From positions 1 to 64,000 of the forward strand of contig CANKOY010000005.1 of the NCBI GenBank assembly GCA_947484275.1: a DNA stretch of 64,000 nt. Direction: 5' to 3'. A program made the translations under genes and the position numbers. Below, piece after piece: positions 56,361 to 64,000 of this stretch; within the stretch, counting starts at the first letter, position 1; each line of letters begins with the position of its first letter. This DNA is from Planctomycetota bacterium. Its GTDB lineage: Bacteria > Planctomycetota > UBA1135 > GCA-002686595. Below the pieces are notes generated by a model that saw nothing but the letters and a program-made list of their open reading frames with translations, had not been told where the DNA came from and made no database searches.

Positions 56361-57529
56361 GAGCCGGGCAACGCCGGTTCGGGTTCGGGCGACGCGTGTG
56401 CGATTGAAAGCAGACGCTGGCGGGTCTCTTCCTGGGGCGCCAGGAACAACAGCGAGGGCAGCGACGACAGCTCGGACAACAACTTCGGGTCCCGAAGAGA
56501 TTGGGCCAGCTCAATGTGGTGCGCCAAGTTGGCCAAGGCCGCGGCGCGCGCGAATTCCTCGTTGTCTTGCCATTCGTGGTGACACCCCGCGACCGAAATC
56601 AACTCCGCAGGCAAGCGCCATTTGCGCGCCATGGCCGCCCCGGCGGTCTGGTGGTAGGCCTGAAACACACGCCCCACCAACTCCGGCGAACAGACTCGGC
56701 CGCCCTTGCACTCCTTGGACAGCATGGCGATCAGTGCGATCTTGCCGACGTCCTGCAGGAGGCCCAATAGGAATGCCCTCTCGGGATCCACGCCGAGTAC
56801 CGGAGCGATTGCGCGCGCCGTCAGTGCCACGGAATGAGACTGACTCCAGACGTCCTCGGCGTATTCCGCCAGCACCCCGGAGCGCAGGATCGTCCCGCGC
56901 ATCGACACGCTGAGGATCATTGAGCGCAGGGCCCGCAGTCCGATGCGCACGATTGCCGAGTGCAACGTGTCCACAGGCTCCTCGCCCGCGAACATGACGG
57001 AATTCGCCGTGCGCAGGAGTTCGCTGGACAGCACCGGATCCACGGAGATCTGTCCGACGAGACTGCTGAATTCAACGCTGGGGTTGTTGGCGAGTTCGAT
57101 CACCGACATGCTCGTGGACGGCAGTGTCGGCAACTCGAAACGGCCAGCCTCGATGCGCCTGCCGATCGACCAGAGGATCTCCTCGTCGGGCCCTTCGAGG
57201 ATCACCGTCATGGACTCATCGCTGTCGAAATTCGTTCTCCGGCGACGCGCGGGCGGCGAACGCGGGGCGCCCTGCGACTGCCGCGCGGCGGAATCTGCGT
57301 GCGCGTTGGCGAGGTCTTGCCGACGAACGCTCCCCTGCACACGGCGCCCCGCCGGCAGTGCGGCGGGTGGATCTGGGGTCTCGACGCTGACGGCTTCGGC
57401 GGGCACAACGGCCAAGGCCGGCACAACGAGTTCCACAGGCTCCTGAGGCACGGACAGGTGCCCGTCCGGCTGGTCCGGTTGCGCAGGCTCATCGAAGAGC
57501 CATCGGACAAGCCTGGAGAGGAAGCGCAT
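56291..57529 (-). CDS. HDOD-domain signalling protein
   Basis: The 412-residue protein has a disordered, Arg/Pro-rich N-terminal region, then an HDOD domain from about residue 130: LPTLPSTSMSVIELANNPSVEFSSLVGQISVDPVLSSELLRTANS, VRIGLRALRSMILSVSMRG, ERAFLLGLLQDVGKIALIAMLSKE and AYHQTAGAAMARKWRLPAELISVAGCHHEW. The HD metal residues of true phosphodiesterases are replaced (LLQDVGKI), as expected for HDOD, whose members bind partners in cyclic-di-GMP and stress signalling. Its 3' end overlaps rbfA. A decayed relative of the same gene lies immediately upstream. Confidence 0.9.
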   Translation of the reverse strand: MRFLSRLVRWLFDEPAQPDQPDGHLSVPQEPVELVVPALAVVPAEAVSVETPDPPAALPAGRRVQGSVRRQDLANAHADSAARQSQGAPRSPPARRRRTNFDSDESMTVILEGPDEEILWSIGRRIEAGRFELPTLPSTSMSVIELANNPSVEFSSLVGQISVDPVLSSELLRTANSVMFAGEEPVDTLHSAIVRIGLRALRSMILSVSMRGTILRSGVLAEYAEDVWSQSHSVALTARAIAPVLGVDPERAFLLGLLQDVGKIALIAMLSKECKGGRVCSPELVGRVFQAYHQTAGAAMARKWRLPAELISVAGCHHEWQDNEEFARAAALANLAHHIELAQSLRDPKLLSELSSLPSLLFLAPQEETRQRLLSIAHASPEPEPALPGSYAGDSPSSSESGLPSAAGASGA

Positions 57530-57619
57530 TGTCGGAATATCGCCCCCTGGGGACCGCCCAATTGAGCACCGTCCCCGGAGCCAATTTTTTTGCCTTCAGG
57601 CGTGGGAATTCCCGACCCG

Positions 57620-57990
57620 GACGGGATGAACTTCGGCCCGGGCAGCGCTCCCAAGGGCAGTGGCAGGGGCTTGGCCATGGCCGCTCCTGCAATTCCGTGG
57701 GAGGTCAGAGTCAAGCGCGGCACCAATTCGGGTGAGCCCGCACGGTTGGTCTCGCGCTCCTTGGACAGCCCCTCGTTCAAAGCGACCTTGCCGTTGGCCT
57801 GCAGCCGACGGAGTTGGAACGCTCGCTCTGGAACCGCGCCCAGAGCCTGTGTTGGGCGCGCGGGGTCAACGCACTCAAGCAGCCTGACTCCTGCGGCCTC
57901 GCCGAGGTTGGCCAGGGGCCCGCAACGTTGAACCGCGCCGCGCACGAACTCGCGCAGGAGCATCGGACGGATCGCGCCCAACCCAAATCA
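57620..57990 (-). pseudogene. Decayed HDOD-domain gene copy
   Basis: Reading from 57981 downward, the translation follows the intact HDOD gene closely. GLGAIRPMLL corresponds to GLRALRSMIL, and PERAF-LxxLQ--GK-AL---LSKE corresponds to PERAFLLGLLQDVGKIALIAMLSKE. SPELVPR then matches SPELVGR, and AGAAMAKPLPLPLGAL matches AGAAMARKWRLPAEL. Upstream of 57981 the frame meets a TGA at 57990-57988, where the intact gene has an Arg codon, and similarity disappears; no start codon and N-terminal half can be assembled. The whole 641-base gap 57530-58170 contains no other credible gene. It is best read as a degraded tandem duplicate. Confidence 0.7.
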
Positions 57991-58170
57991 CGACTTCCAG
58001 CACGCCGGCGGACCGCAACCGTTCCAGAAGCCACGTGAGCAATGAGGTGTTCGATGCTCGACCGCGGACCGCGGGCAGACGGAGTGTTCCAGCGTGCCCC
58101 GGCGAGCGCGCCGTGGCACGTGGCTCGCCTCGTTCTGGGCCACGAGGCGTGCTGAGATTGAAATCCGAAA

Positions 58171-59598
58171 TCAGCTGCGACGGCGCCAGACCACGCCTTT
58201 CGGCGTGTCCTCGAGCGCGATGCCATCGGCCAAAAGCTCGTCGCGGATCTGGTCAGCGCGCTTGAAGTCGCGCGTCTTGCGCGCGAGTTCGCGCTCGTCG
58301 ATCCGCGCCTGGATCCGCTCGCCAATGTCCTGGTCGGTCGAATCGAGCACTCCGAGCACGCGATCAGCCTGTTTCACCAAGGCCAGTGCCTGCTGTGCCG
58401 CAGCGCGCGAAAGCCGACCTTCCAATACCGCACTGCGCAAGCCAAACAACGCCGGAAGGGCGCGCGACACATTGAGGTCGTCGTCCATGGCGGTCTGGAA
58501 TTCCTCGCGGGCGCGCAGAACTTCCTCCAGGCCAGCGCTGCCAGCGCCGCTCGAGTCATTGGCGCCCACCTCGATGCGCTTCAGGCGCGCAACCATGTCA
58601 TCGAGGGTCTCAAGCGCACTCGCGGCGTCCTTCTGCACTTCAAAGGTGTAATTGAGCGGCTGGCGGTAGTGACCGCGCAGCAGCGCAAAACGCAGTGCGC
58701 GCGCGGAAAAGCCACGGGCCAGCACGTCGTCAACGGAATAGGTATTGCCCAAGCTCTTGGACATCTTTCCGCCGTCGACCTGCAGAAACTTCGAGTGCAT
58801 CCAGTACGTGGAGAAGGCCTCGCCCGTGAACGACTCAGTCTGGGCGATCTCGCACTCATGGTGGGGAAAAACGTTGTCCTCGCCGCCGGTGTGGATGTCG
58901 ATGCGATCGCCGAGGTGCTTGCGCGCCATGGCCGAGCACTCGATGTGCCAGCCCGGAAATCCGTCCGGACCAAAGCTCGTGGCCCACTTCATCAGGTGGT
59001 TCGGATCGCTCTTCCACAGCGCAAAGTCCGCGGGATCGCGCTTCTCTTCGCGAATGGCCACGCGCGCTCCGGCCTCGGTCTCGTCGATCCTATTGCCCGA
59101 GAGTTGCCCGTAACGTGGAAAGCTGCGCACATTGAAGTAGACGTTGCCGGCGACCTGGTAGGCATGGCCCTTTTGGATCAGTCCTTCGATGATCTCGACC
59201 ATCTCAGGCACGTGGGCCGAGGCTCGCGGATAGACCATGGCGGGCTGGATACCGAGCACGGCGAGGTCCTTCAGGAACATCTGCGCGTAACCCTCGGCGA
59301 TTTTCCAGGGATTGAGGCCCTCGCGCCGAGCCGCCGCCTCGATGCGGTCCTCGCCGACGCCGGCCAGCTCGTCGGTCAAGTGCCCGACGTCCGTGATGTT
59401 CATCACCTGCAGCACCCGATAACCTGAGTGCTCCAGCCAACGCCGAAGTAAATCGGCGAACAAGAACGCGCGAAAATTGCCGATGTGCGCGCGGCTGTAG
59501 ACCGTCGGCCCGCAGTTGTACATGCGCACGGTGCCCGGCTCGATGGGCCGGAAGACTTCCTTGCGCCTGGAAAGTGTGTTGTAGACCTCGAAGCTCAT
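58171..59598 (-). CDS. cysS: Cysteinyl-tRNA synthetase
   Basis: The 475-residue class I synthetase has YNCGPTVYSRAHIGNFRAFLFADLLRRWL (the zinc Cys and the HIGH-type HIGN signature), GFPGWHIECSAMARKHLGDRIDIHTGGEDNVFPHHECEIAQTE (zinc ligands and adenylate site) and KMSKSLGN. The C terminus keeps the dimer-like helical tail ending RDFKRADQIRDELLADGIALEDTPKGVVWRRR, as in many bacteria. It charges tRNA-Cys. It is transcribed away from the kinase gene on the other strand; about 187 bases separate the starts. Confidence 0.97.
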   Translation of the reverse strand: MSFEVYNTLSRRKEVFRPIEPGTVRMYNCGPTVYSRAHIGNFRAFLFADLLRRWLEHSGYRVLQVMNITDVGHLTDELAGVGEDRIEAAARREGLNPWKIAEGYAQMFLKDLAVLGIQPAMVYPRASAHVPEMVEIIEGLIQKGHAYQVAGNVYFNVRSFPRYGQLSGNRIDETEAGARVAIREEKRDPADFALWKSDPNHLMKWATSFGPDGFPGWHIECSAMARKHLGDRIDIHTGGEDNVFPHHECEIAQTESFTGEAFSTYWMHSKFLQVDGGKMSKSLGNTYSVDDVLARGFSARALRFALLRGHYRQPLNYTFEVQKDAASALETLDDMVARLKRIEVGANDSSGAGSAGLEEVLRAREEFQTAMDDDLNVSRALPALFGLRSAVLEGRLSRAAAQQALALVKQADRVLGVLDSTDQDIGERIQARIDERELARKTRDFKRADQIRDELLADGIALEDTPKGVVWRRRS

Positions 59599-59784
59599 CG
59601 CGCCGATTCTAGTGTGGCCCGGTGCAAGTTCCGCGTGAGCATCCGCAGGGAGGCGCGTTCCGGACGAATTTGCGCGCCGAGTTCGCGGGTTTGCGCGCTG
59701 CGGTGCTCGACCCTGCTCGGGGGCACCGCCCCGTGCTATCCTCCCGCCCCGGCCGATCTCAAGCGCCCTCCACGAACCGAAACT

Positions 59785-62700
59785 GTGCCCACCCCCTCGA
59801 CCGACGGCCCGCGCATCGAACTCGGGGATGAGATTGGCGCAGGCGCCAGTGGCCGCGTTTGGCGCGCGCGCCTCTTAGAGCCCGCCGGCGGGTTGCCCGC
59901 GGGCAGCGACGTGGCGCTGAAACGCCTGCATCCGCACCTCAGCGCCGACGCCAGAGCCACGCGGGCCTTCGCCGCTGAAATCGAAGCCGCATCGGCGGTG
60001 CAGCATCCTGGGCTGGTACGGCTGGTGCAGCATGGCATGGACGAGATCGGCCCGTACCTGCTGACGGAGTACGTCCCGGGGCAGACCCTGGAGCGTCTCT
60101 TGGTGGAGCAGGGTGCGCTCTCCGAGCCACTGCTGCGCTCTGTGGCCGTCCAGCTGGCTGGTGGACTTGCCGCCCTGCACGCCGCGGGCTGGATTCACGG
60201 GGACGTCAAGCTCGAGAACATGCGACTCGATGCGCGCGGGCGAGCGGTGCTCTTGGACTTGGGCTTCGCGCGACGGCGCACGCCGCCCGGAGGAAAACGT
60301 CCGCGCTCGGCGGACGGTCCGTACCCGGAGGATTCGTCCGTTGAACTGGCGCAAGCCGGCGAATTCAACCCAGGCAGCATCCCCTACCTGGCGCCGGAGC
60401 GCGCGCGCGGCGAAGCGGGCGACGAGCGCAGCGATGTCTTCTCCCTGGGTGTGACGCTTTTCGAATTGGCCACCGGAGCGCATCCCTTCGCGGCTGACTT
60501 CGCGGGCAACAGGCTGGATCGGCCAGCCTCCAGCACCTTGCCCATGGTGCGCTCACTGGACAAGACCGGGGCGGACCGGGTGCTCGCGGCGCTGGCGAGT
60601 GCGCGCTACCGGCCAGCCTCCGGCCTTGCGCCACAGTTGTCGCCGTTCCTCGATCACCTGTTGGCCGATCTTCTGCGGCGAGATCCGCGCCAGCGACCGA
60701 GCGCGCGCGAACTCACACGGCGCCTTGAGGAGCAGGAATCCAGCGCCTGGTGGCGCGCCCAGCTGGACGCGGACAACACGCGCACGGCGCACCTAGCCGA
60801 GCGCGTCAGCGCGCACTTGACGCCGCTGGTGGGCCGCGAGAACGAGATGGGCCAGCTGGAGCAGCACTACGCCCACGCCATGGGTCAGCCGGTCCCAGGG
60901 ACTGACGAATCCGCGCTCCAGGGCCCCGCGGCGCGCGGCGGCGCGCTGTGGCTAGAGGGTTCTGTAGGCAGCGGCAAATCGCGCTTGATGAGCACTTTCG
61001 CCGCGCGCGCGCGCGCGGCAGAGCATCCGCCGGTCTATCTCTACGGCCGCTGTTCCGCCCAGGAGGAGGATCGGCCCTGCGGACCTGTGCTGCAACTGAT
61101 GCTGCGTTGGTTGCGATTGCCGCCGCAGACGACCCATCTGGGGGCCCGTGAACGGGCGGCGCTGGAGCGGACGGCGCCCCCGAAAGAAGCCCAGACCCTT
61201 GCGCGCGCCCTCGACAGCGGATTCACCGGCGCCCTGGAGACGTCCGTCGTGGCGGCATTGGCTCGCTGGCTGGTGACGCTGTCGAAGCGCGCGCCGCTGC
61301 TGGTGTTCGTAGACGACATCAACTTCGCTGACGAGGGCACGCTCAGTGTCTTCCTGCGCGTGGCGGAGGAACTTGGGGGCCAGCCTTTTTTCCTGGTGCT
61401 CGGGCGCCGGCTGCACGATGGCGTCGCCAACGCGCGCATGCTCGAGCAACTCGAGCGCGCGCTTGACTCGCGCCACTTGGCGGCGCGCGTCGAACTCGGG
61501 CCCCTCGACGACTCCGGAGTGTCCGATCTGGTGAACCGCCTGTTCCACCACTCCGCCCCGCGCTTGCGCATCGCCAAGGTGCTCGGTCAGCGCAGCCGCG
61601 GAAATCCGGGGATGATCGCCGAGATCCTGCGCGGCCTGCTGCAGCGCGGCGAAGCCTACGTGCACCCGGACGATCCGGAGGGCAAGGCTCTGGTGCTCGC
61701 CCTGCCTCCCGAACGCCTGCCGCTGCCCGAGTCCCTGCCGACGCTGATCAAGCAGCGCTACCGGAATTTGCCCCCGGGGGATCGGCGCTGGTTGCAGCGC
61801 CTGTCGATCGTCGGCGGACGCATCAGCACGGAGTTTCTGCTGCGCGCGTTCCAGCCCATCACTGAAATCGAATTGGCCCAGGTGCTCGGACGAATGGTGC
61901 AGGGGGGCTGGCTGGTCCCCGCGGGCGATCGCTTTCGATTCGCGCGACCGGCCCTGCGCGAAGCGGTCTACCGCGCGATTCCCCAGGCTTCGCGCGCACT
62001 GCTGCACGCCCAGGCGGCCGAGGCCCTGGCCCCCGACCGCAGCCGCAGCCTGACTACTGCCGATGCCTTCCAGCGCGCCTTTCACTTGCGCGCGACGGGC
62101 GACTCGAAGGCGCTGTTGGGTGTGCTGCGACCGTTGCTCAAGGCGATGCTCAAGCGCGGCCAAACCCAGAGGGTGCACTCAATTGCGCGCTGGGGCATCG
62201 AAGCCCTCGACACTCTGGGGCGCACGAAGGCGCGCGAAATTCTGCGCATCGAATTTCTCGAGGCCGCCGCCGATGCCGCAGATCGACTGGGCAACCGCGC
62301 GGAACAACGCGGCTGGCTCGATCAGCTGTCCGACCTGGAGCTTTCGCCGGAGACGGACGCGAGTTTCCTGGCCCGCGTCTATCTACTGCACGGTCGCCAC
62401 GCCGTCTCCACCGGACAGTACGGGCTAGCGCGCGGGTTCCTCAAGAACGCCGTGGAGTTGGCGGAGCGCGCGGGCGACGCGGACATGCTCGTCTCCGAGG
62501 CCAAGCGCCGCCTGTCCGCGGTCCAGGCCCACGTCGGAGAACTTGAGTCGGCCCGCGAACTCGCCCAAAGCGCCTTGGATTTGGCCGCTCACGGACCGCA
62601 GCAGGCTGTGACTCACCTGCAGATCGCCGTGGTCGAATTGCTCTCGGACGCACTGGAGCCGGCCCTGCGTGAAGTCGATCGCGCCCTGGGTCTGTTGCGC

Positions 62701-63453
62701 CAGTCCCACGACTGGAGTCTGCCCGGCGTCTTGGCCGCGGCGCACATGTTGCGCGGCCGCATCTATCGCCTGCTCGGCCGACCCGGGCGAGCGATGGGTG
62801 CGATGCAGCATGCGGTGCGACTCGCGCGTCAGTCCGCAGAACGACGCCTGGAAATGGAGGCCACGGCGCGCCTGGGGGGCTTGCTCCTGGACATCAATCG
62901 GCCCGAGGAAGCCGAGGCTCGCCTGCGCGACGCGCTGCTGATCGCCAACGAAACTGAGGATCGCCGCGGTCAGACCCTCGCCGGTTTGTGGCTGGGAATC
63001 CTGTTGTGGGAGCAATCCGACCCTGAGGCCGCACGGCTGCTTTCGCGCGTCGGTCAAATGGCCCAGGAGATGGGCCTGAGCCGCGCCGAGGCGCTGTGCC
63101 TGGCGATCCAGGCGCGCATGGCCCAGGCCAGCGGCGACCTGAAGCGCGCCCTGGCGGACTCGTCGCGCTCCATGGACTTGCTCGATCGGCACGGTGCTGA
63201 GCTCGCGGATCGGATCGTGATCACGGGCACCCGCGCGCTCATGCTGCACTCGACCGATCAGCACGAGGAGGGTGCGACGCTCGTCAAAGGCCTGCGCCGG
63301 AGACTGCGCCGTGAGTCGGGGCGCCTGGAGAACCCCGCAGTGCGTTTGGGCCACACTGAGGCCACGCGCCAGCTCCTGGAAGCGGTGCTCTCGACCGAGG
63401 GCCCGCTCTACCCCCGCGCCAAGGCCCCAGCGCCCGCTGCTCCGCGTCCTTGA
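59785..63453 (+). CDS. Ser/Thr protein kinase fused to an ATPase and TPR regulator (PknK/MalT-like)
   Basis: Starting at the GTG at 59785 gives 1222 residues; earlier codons in the frame are antisense to cysS. The kinase has the glycine loop GAGASGRVWRA (18-28), Lys46 (VALKRL), catalytic loop HGDVKLEN (138-145, HGD instead of HRD) and DLG (158-160, instead of DFG). A STAND-type ATPase follows with P-loop EGSVGSGKSRL near 392, and a Walker-B-like LLVFVDDINFADEGTLSVF. The C-terminal half is a long TPR superhelix (ARVYLLHGRHAVSTGQYGLARGFLKNAVELAERAG, ALREVDRALGLLRQSHDWSLPGV). The whole resembles PknK and MalT-like signal integrators, but no DNA-binding domain is visible at the end. Confidence 0.88.
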   Translation: MPTPSTDGPRIELGDEIGAGASGRVWRARLLEPAGGLPAGSDVALKRLHPHLSADARATRAFAAEIEAASAVQHPGLVRLVQHGMDEIGPYLLTEYVPGQTLERLLVEQGALSEPLLRSVAVQLAGGLAALHAAGWIHGDVKLENMRLDARGRAVLLDLGFARRRTPPGGKRPRSADGPYPEDSSVELAQAGEFNPGSIPYLAPERARGEAGDERSDVFSLGVTLFELATGAHPFAADFAGNRLDRPASSTLPMVRSLDKTGADRVLAALASARYRPASGLAPQLSPFLDHLLADLLRRDPRQRPSARELTRRLEEQESSAWWRAQLDADNTRTAHLAERVSAHLTPLVGRENEMGQLEQHYAHAMGQPVPGTDESALQGPAARGGALWLEGSVGSGKSRLMSTFAARARAAEHPPVYLYGRCSAQEEDRPCGPVLQLMLRWLRLPPQTTHLGARERAALERTAPPKEAQTLARALDSGFTGALETSVVAALARWLVTLSKRAPLLVFVDDINFADEGTLSVFLRVAEELGGQPFFLVLGRRLHDGVANARMLEQLERALDSRHLAARVELGPLDDSGVSDLVNRLFHHSAPRLRIAKVLGQRSRGNPGMIAEILRGLLQRGEAYVHPDDPEGKALVLALPPERLPLPESLPTLIKQRYRNLPPGDRRWLQRLSIVGGRISTEFLLRAFQPITEIELAQVLGRMVQGGWLVPAGDRFRFARPALREAVYRAIPQASRALLHAQAAEALAPDRSRSLTTADAFQRAFHLRATGDSKALLGVLRPLLKAMLKRGQTQRVHSIARWGIEALDTLGRTKAREILRIEFLEAAADAADRLGNRAEQRGWLDQLSDLELSPETDASFLARVYLLHGRHAVSTGQYGLARGFLKNAVELAERAGDADMLVSEAKRRLSAVQAHVGELESARELAQSALDLAAHGPQQAVTHLQIAVVELLSDALEPALREVDRALGLLRQSHDWSLPGVLAAAHMLRGRIYRLLGRPGRAMGAMQHAVRLARQSAERRLEMEATARLGGLLLDINRPEEAEARLRDALLIANETEDRRGQTLAGLWLGILLWEQSDPEAARLLSRVGQMAQEMGLSRAEALCLAIQARMAQASGDLKRALADSSRSMDLLDRHGAELADRIVITGTRALMLHSTDQHEEGATLVKGLRRRLRRESGRLENPAVRLGHTEATRQLLEAVLSTEGPLYPRAKAPAPAAPRP

Positions 63454-63505
63454 GCTCCCACGCCCCTCTCTTGCCCGGCCACAGGTACGCCTGGACCACT
63501 TGACG

Positions 63506-63522
63506 TTGAGACTCAGTCTCAA
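63506..63522. promoter_or_regulatory. Fur-box-like palindrome upstream of the porin-like gene
   Basis: TTGAGACTCAGTCTCAA is a perfect 8-1-8 inverted repeat ending 15 bases before the porin ATG. Its length and the 8-1-8 symmetry around a central base recall Fur operators (TGA-rich half sites such as TTGAGAAT-N-ATTCTCAA). If it is an operator it would overlap or lie next to the promoter and could block transcription. Confidence 0.5.
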
Positions 63523-63537
63523 TACGCTCTGGCCATC

Positions 63538-64000
63538 ATGCTGCCCCTCCTGCTGCTGGCCCTGTGTCAAACCCCAGTCGATGAACGCCTCGATCGCGCC
63601 GAGGCCGAACTGAAATCCCTGCGCCAGCAGCTGGCGGACTCACGCACCGAGCACCAGCGCGAGAGGGAGACCGACCTGGCGCGGTGGCTTGCACTACTCG
63701 ATGAGTCGCGCGCCACCAGTGAATCGGGTTCCTCCCCAGAAAAACTGAGCTGGGGAGGCTACGGCGAATTCCACTACAACGACCTGGAGGGCCCGGGCGG
63801 AGCGCAGCTCGACATTCACCGCTTCGTGGTCTACCTCGGCTACACGTTCAGCGAGTCGATTCAGTTGCACAGCGAAGTGGAACTCGAGCACGGGTTTCTA
63901 CAGGACGACAAAGGCGAGCTCTCGATCGAGCAGCTTTACGTCGACTTCAATCTCTGCCCCACCGCCACGCTCCAGGCCGGACGCCTCCTGGCGCCCCTGG
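63538..64000 (+). CDS. Outer-membrane porin-like protein (partial, runs off right edge)
   Basis: About 154 residues are visible. A short signal sequence (MLPLLLLALCQTP) is followed by a coiled-coil segment (RLDRAEAELKSLRQQLADSR), then a beta-barrel opening: WGGYGEFHYNDLEG, LDIHRFVVYLGYTFSESIQLHSEVELEHGF and LSIEQLYVDFNLCPTATLQAGRLLAPL. This alternation of inward and outward strands and the Y-G-E-x-H-Y-N-D start resemble phosphate-selective and carbohydrate-type porins (OprO/P fold) with a periplasmic coiled coil. Selectivity cannot be told from the fragment. A Fur-like palindrome precedes the start. Confidence 0.75.
   Translation, partial: MLPLLLLALCQTPVDERLDRAEAELKSLRQQLADSRTEHQRERETDLARWLALLDESRATSESGSSPEKLSWGGYGEFHYNDLEGPGGAQLDIHRFVVYLGYTFSESIQLHSEVELEHGFLQDDKGELSIEQLYVDFNLCPTATLQAGRLLAPL

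Noticed and set aside
60952-62178. A 408-residue minus-strand open frame opposite the kinase-ATPase gene.
   Set aside because: The plus-strand protein has intact kinase and P-loop motifs; the antisense frame is Gln/Arg/His-rich without a family.

Overview
The window is about 64 kb of GC-rich, gene-dense bacterial DNA. It most likely comes from a member of the Planctomycetota, perhaps one of the deep marine lineages. The evidence is the combination of a SpoVG-family protein with a zinc-knuckle insertion, a long MoxR/DUF58/VWA operon carrying squalene-cyclase-fold (alpha-toroid) and PQQ-propeller proteins, a bifunctional AroD-AroE enzyme, a Tat-exported Gfo/Idh/MocA oxidoreductase, and exported beta-propeller and beta-helix proteins that share a C-terminal Cys/Gly-rich domain. 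There are no rRNA genes, CRISPR arrays, insertion sequences or phage genes. I assign the phylum from family content only; no marker-gene tree could be run.

Layout. (1) 1-10.7 kb, mostly minus strand: a partial ApbE-like flavin transferase translationally coupled to a Gfo/Idh/MocA oxidoreductase, tRNA-Thr(CGT), an exported HEAT-repeat protein with a degenerate receiver domain, a NagZ-type GH3 glycosidase, small exported proteins, gamma-glutamyltransferase and an exported NHL-type propeller. (2) 10.9-13.6 kb, plus: an exported beta-helix protein with the same C-terminal domain as the propeller, and an alpha/beta hydrolase. (3) 13.7-20.8 kb, minus: initiator tRNA with a strong terminator, and an upstream housekeeping operon pssA > folK-panC fusion > ispE > spoVG > DUF2520 > aroDE fusion > aroK, with several 1-14 nt overlaps. 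(4) 20.9-24.5 kb, plus: eno, an FtsB/DivIC-like one-TM protein, and an exported TPR/PQQ protein. (5) 24.7-44.5 kb, plus: a roughly 20-kb run of ten genes with gaps of only a few to 35 bases, encoding a MoxR AAA+ ATPase, a DUF58 protein, two membrane VWA proteins, a 1515-residue exported TPR/PQQ protein, two alpha-toroid proteins ending in LPIFQR, a large membrane protein, a 986-residue exported coiled coil and a Pro/Gly-rich exported protein. This is the best candidate for an undescribed system. (6) 44.5-51.5 kb, minus: HEAT/TPR protein, rlmI-like methyltransferase, thiS, thiG, CPBP protease, gamma-carbonic anhydrase, larE. (7) 51.5-56.4 kb, plus: nusA with a structured leader ending in a terminator-like hairpin, infB, a 12-bp hairpin, rbfA. 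(8) 56.3-59.6 kb, minus: an HDOD protein whose 3' end overlaps rbfA, a decayed HDOD copy just upstream of it, and cysS. (9) 59.8-64 kb, plus: a kinase-ATPase-TPR fusion and the start of a porin-like gene behind a Fur-like palindrome.

Gene starts were moved inward from the longest open frame wherever a ribosome binding site, signal peptide, overlap with the preceding stop, or family length argued for it. Very short stop/start overlaps (ATGA, GTGA, TGATG, TAGTG) are common, so translational coupling is probably widespread. Functions given for the large operon are inferences from domain families, not demonstrated roles.
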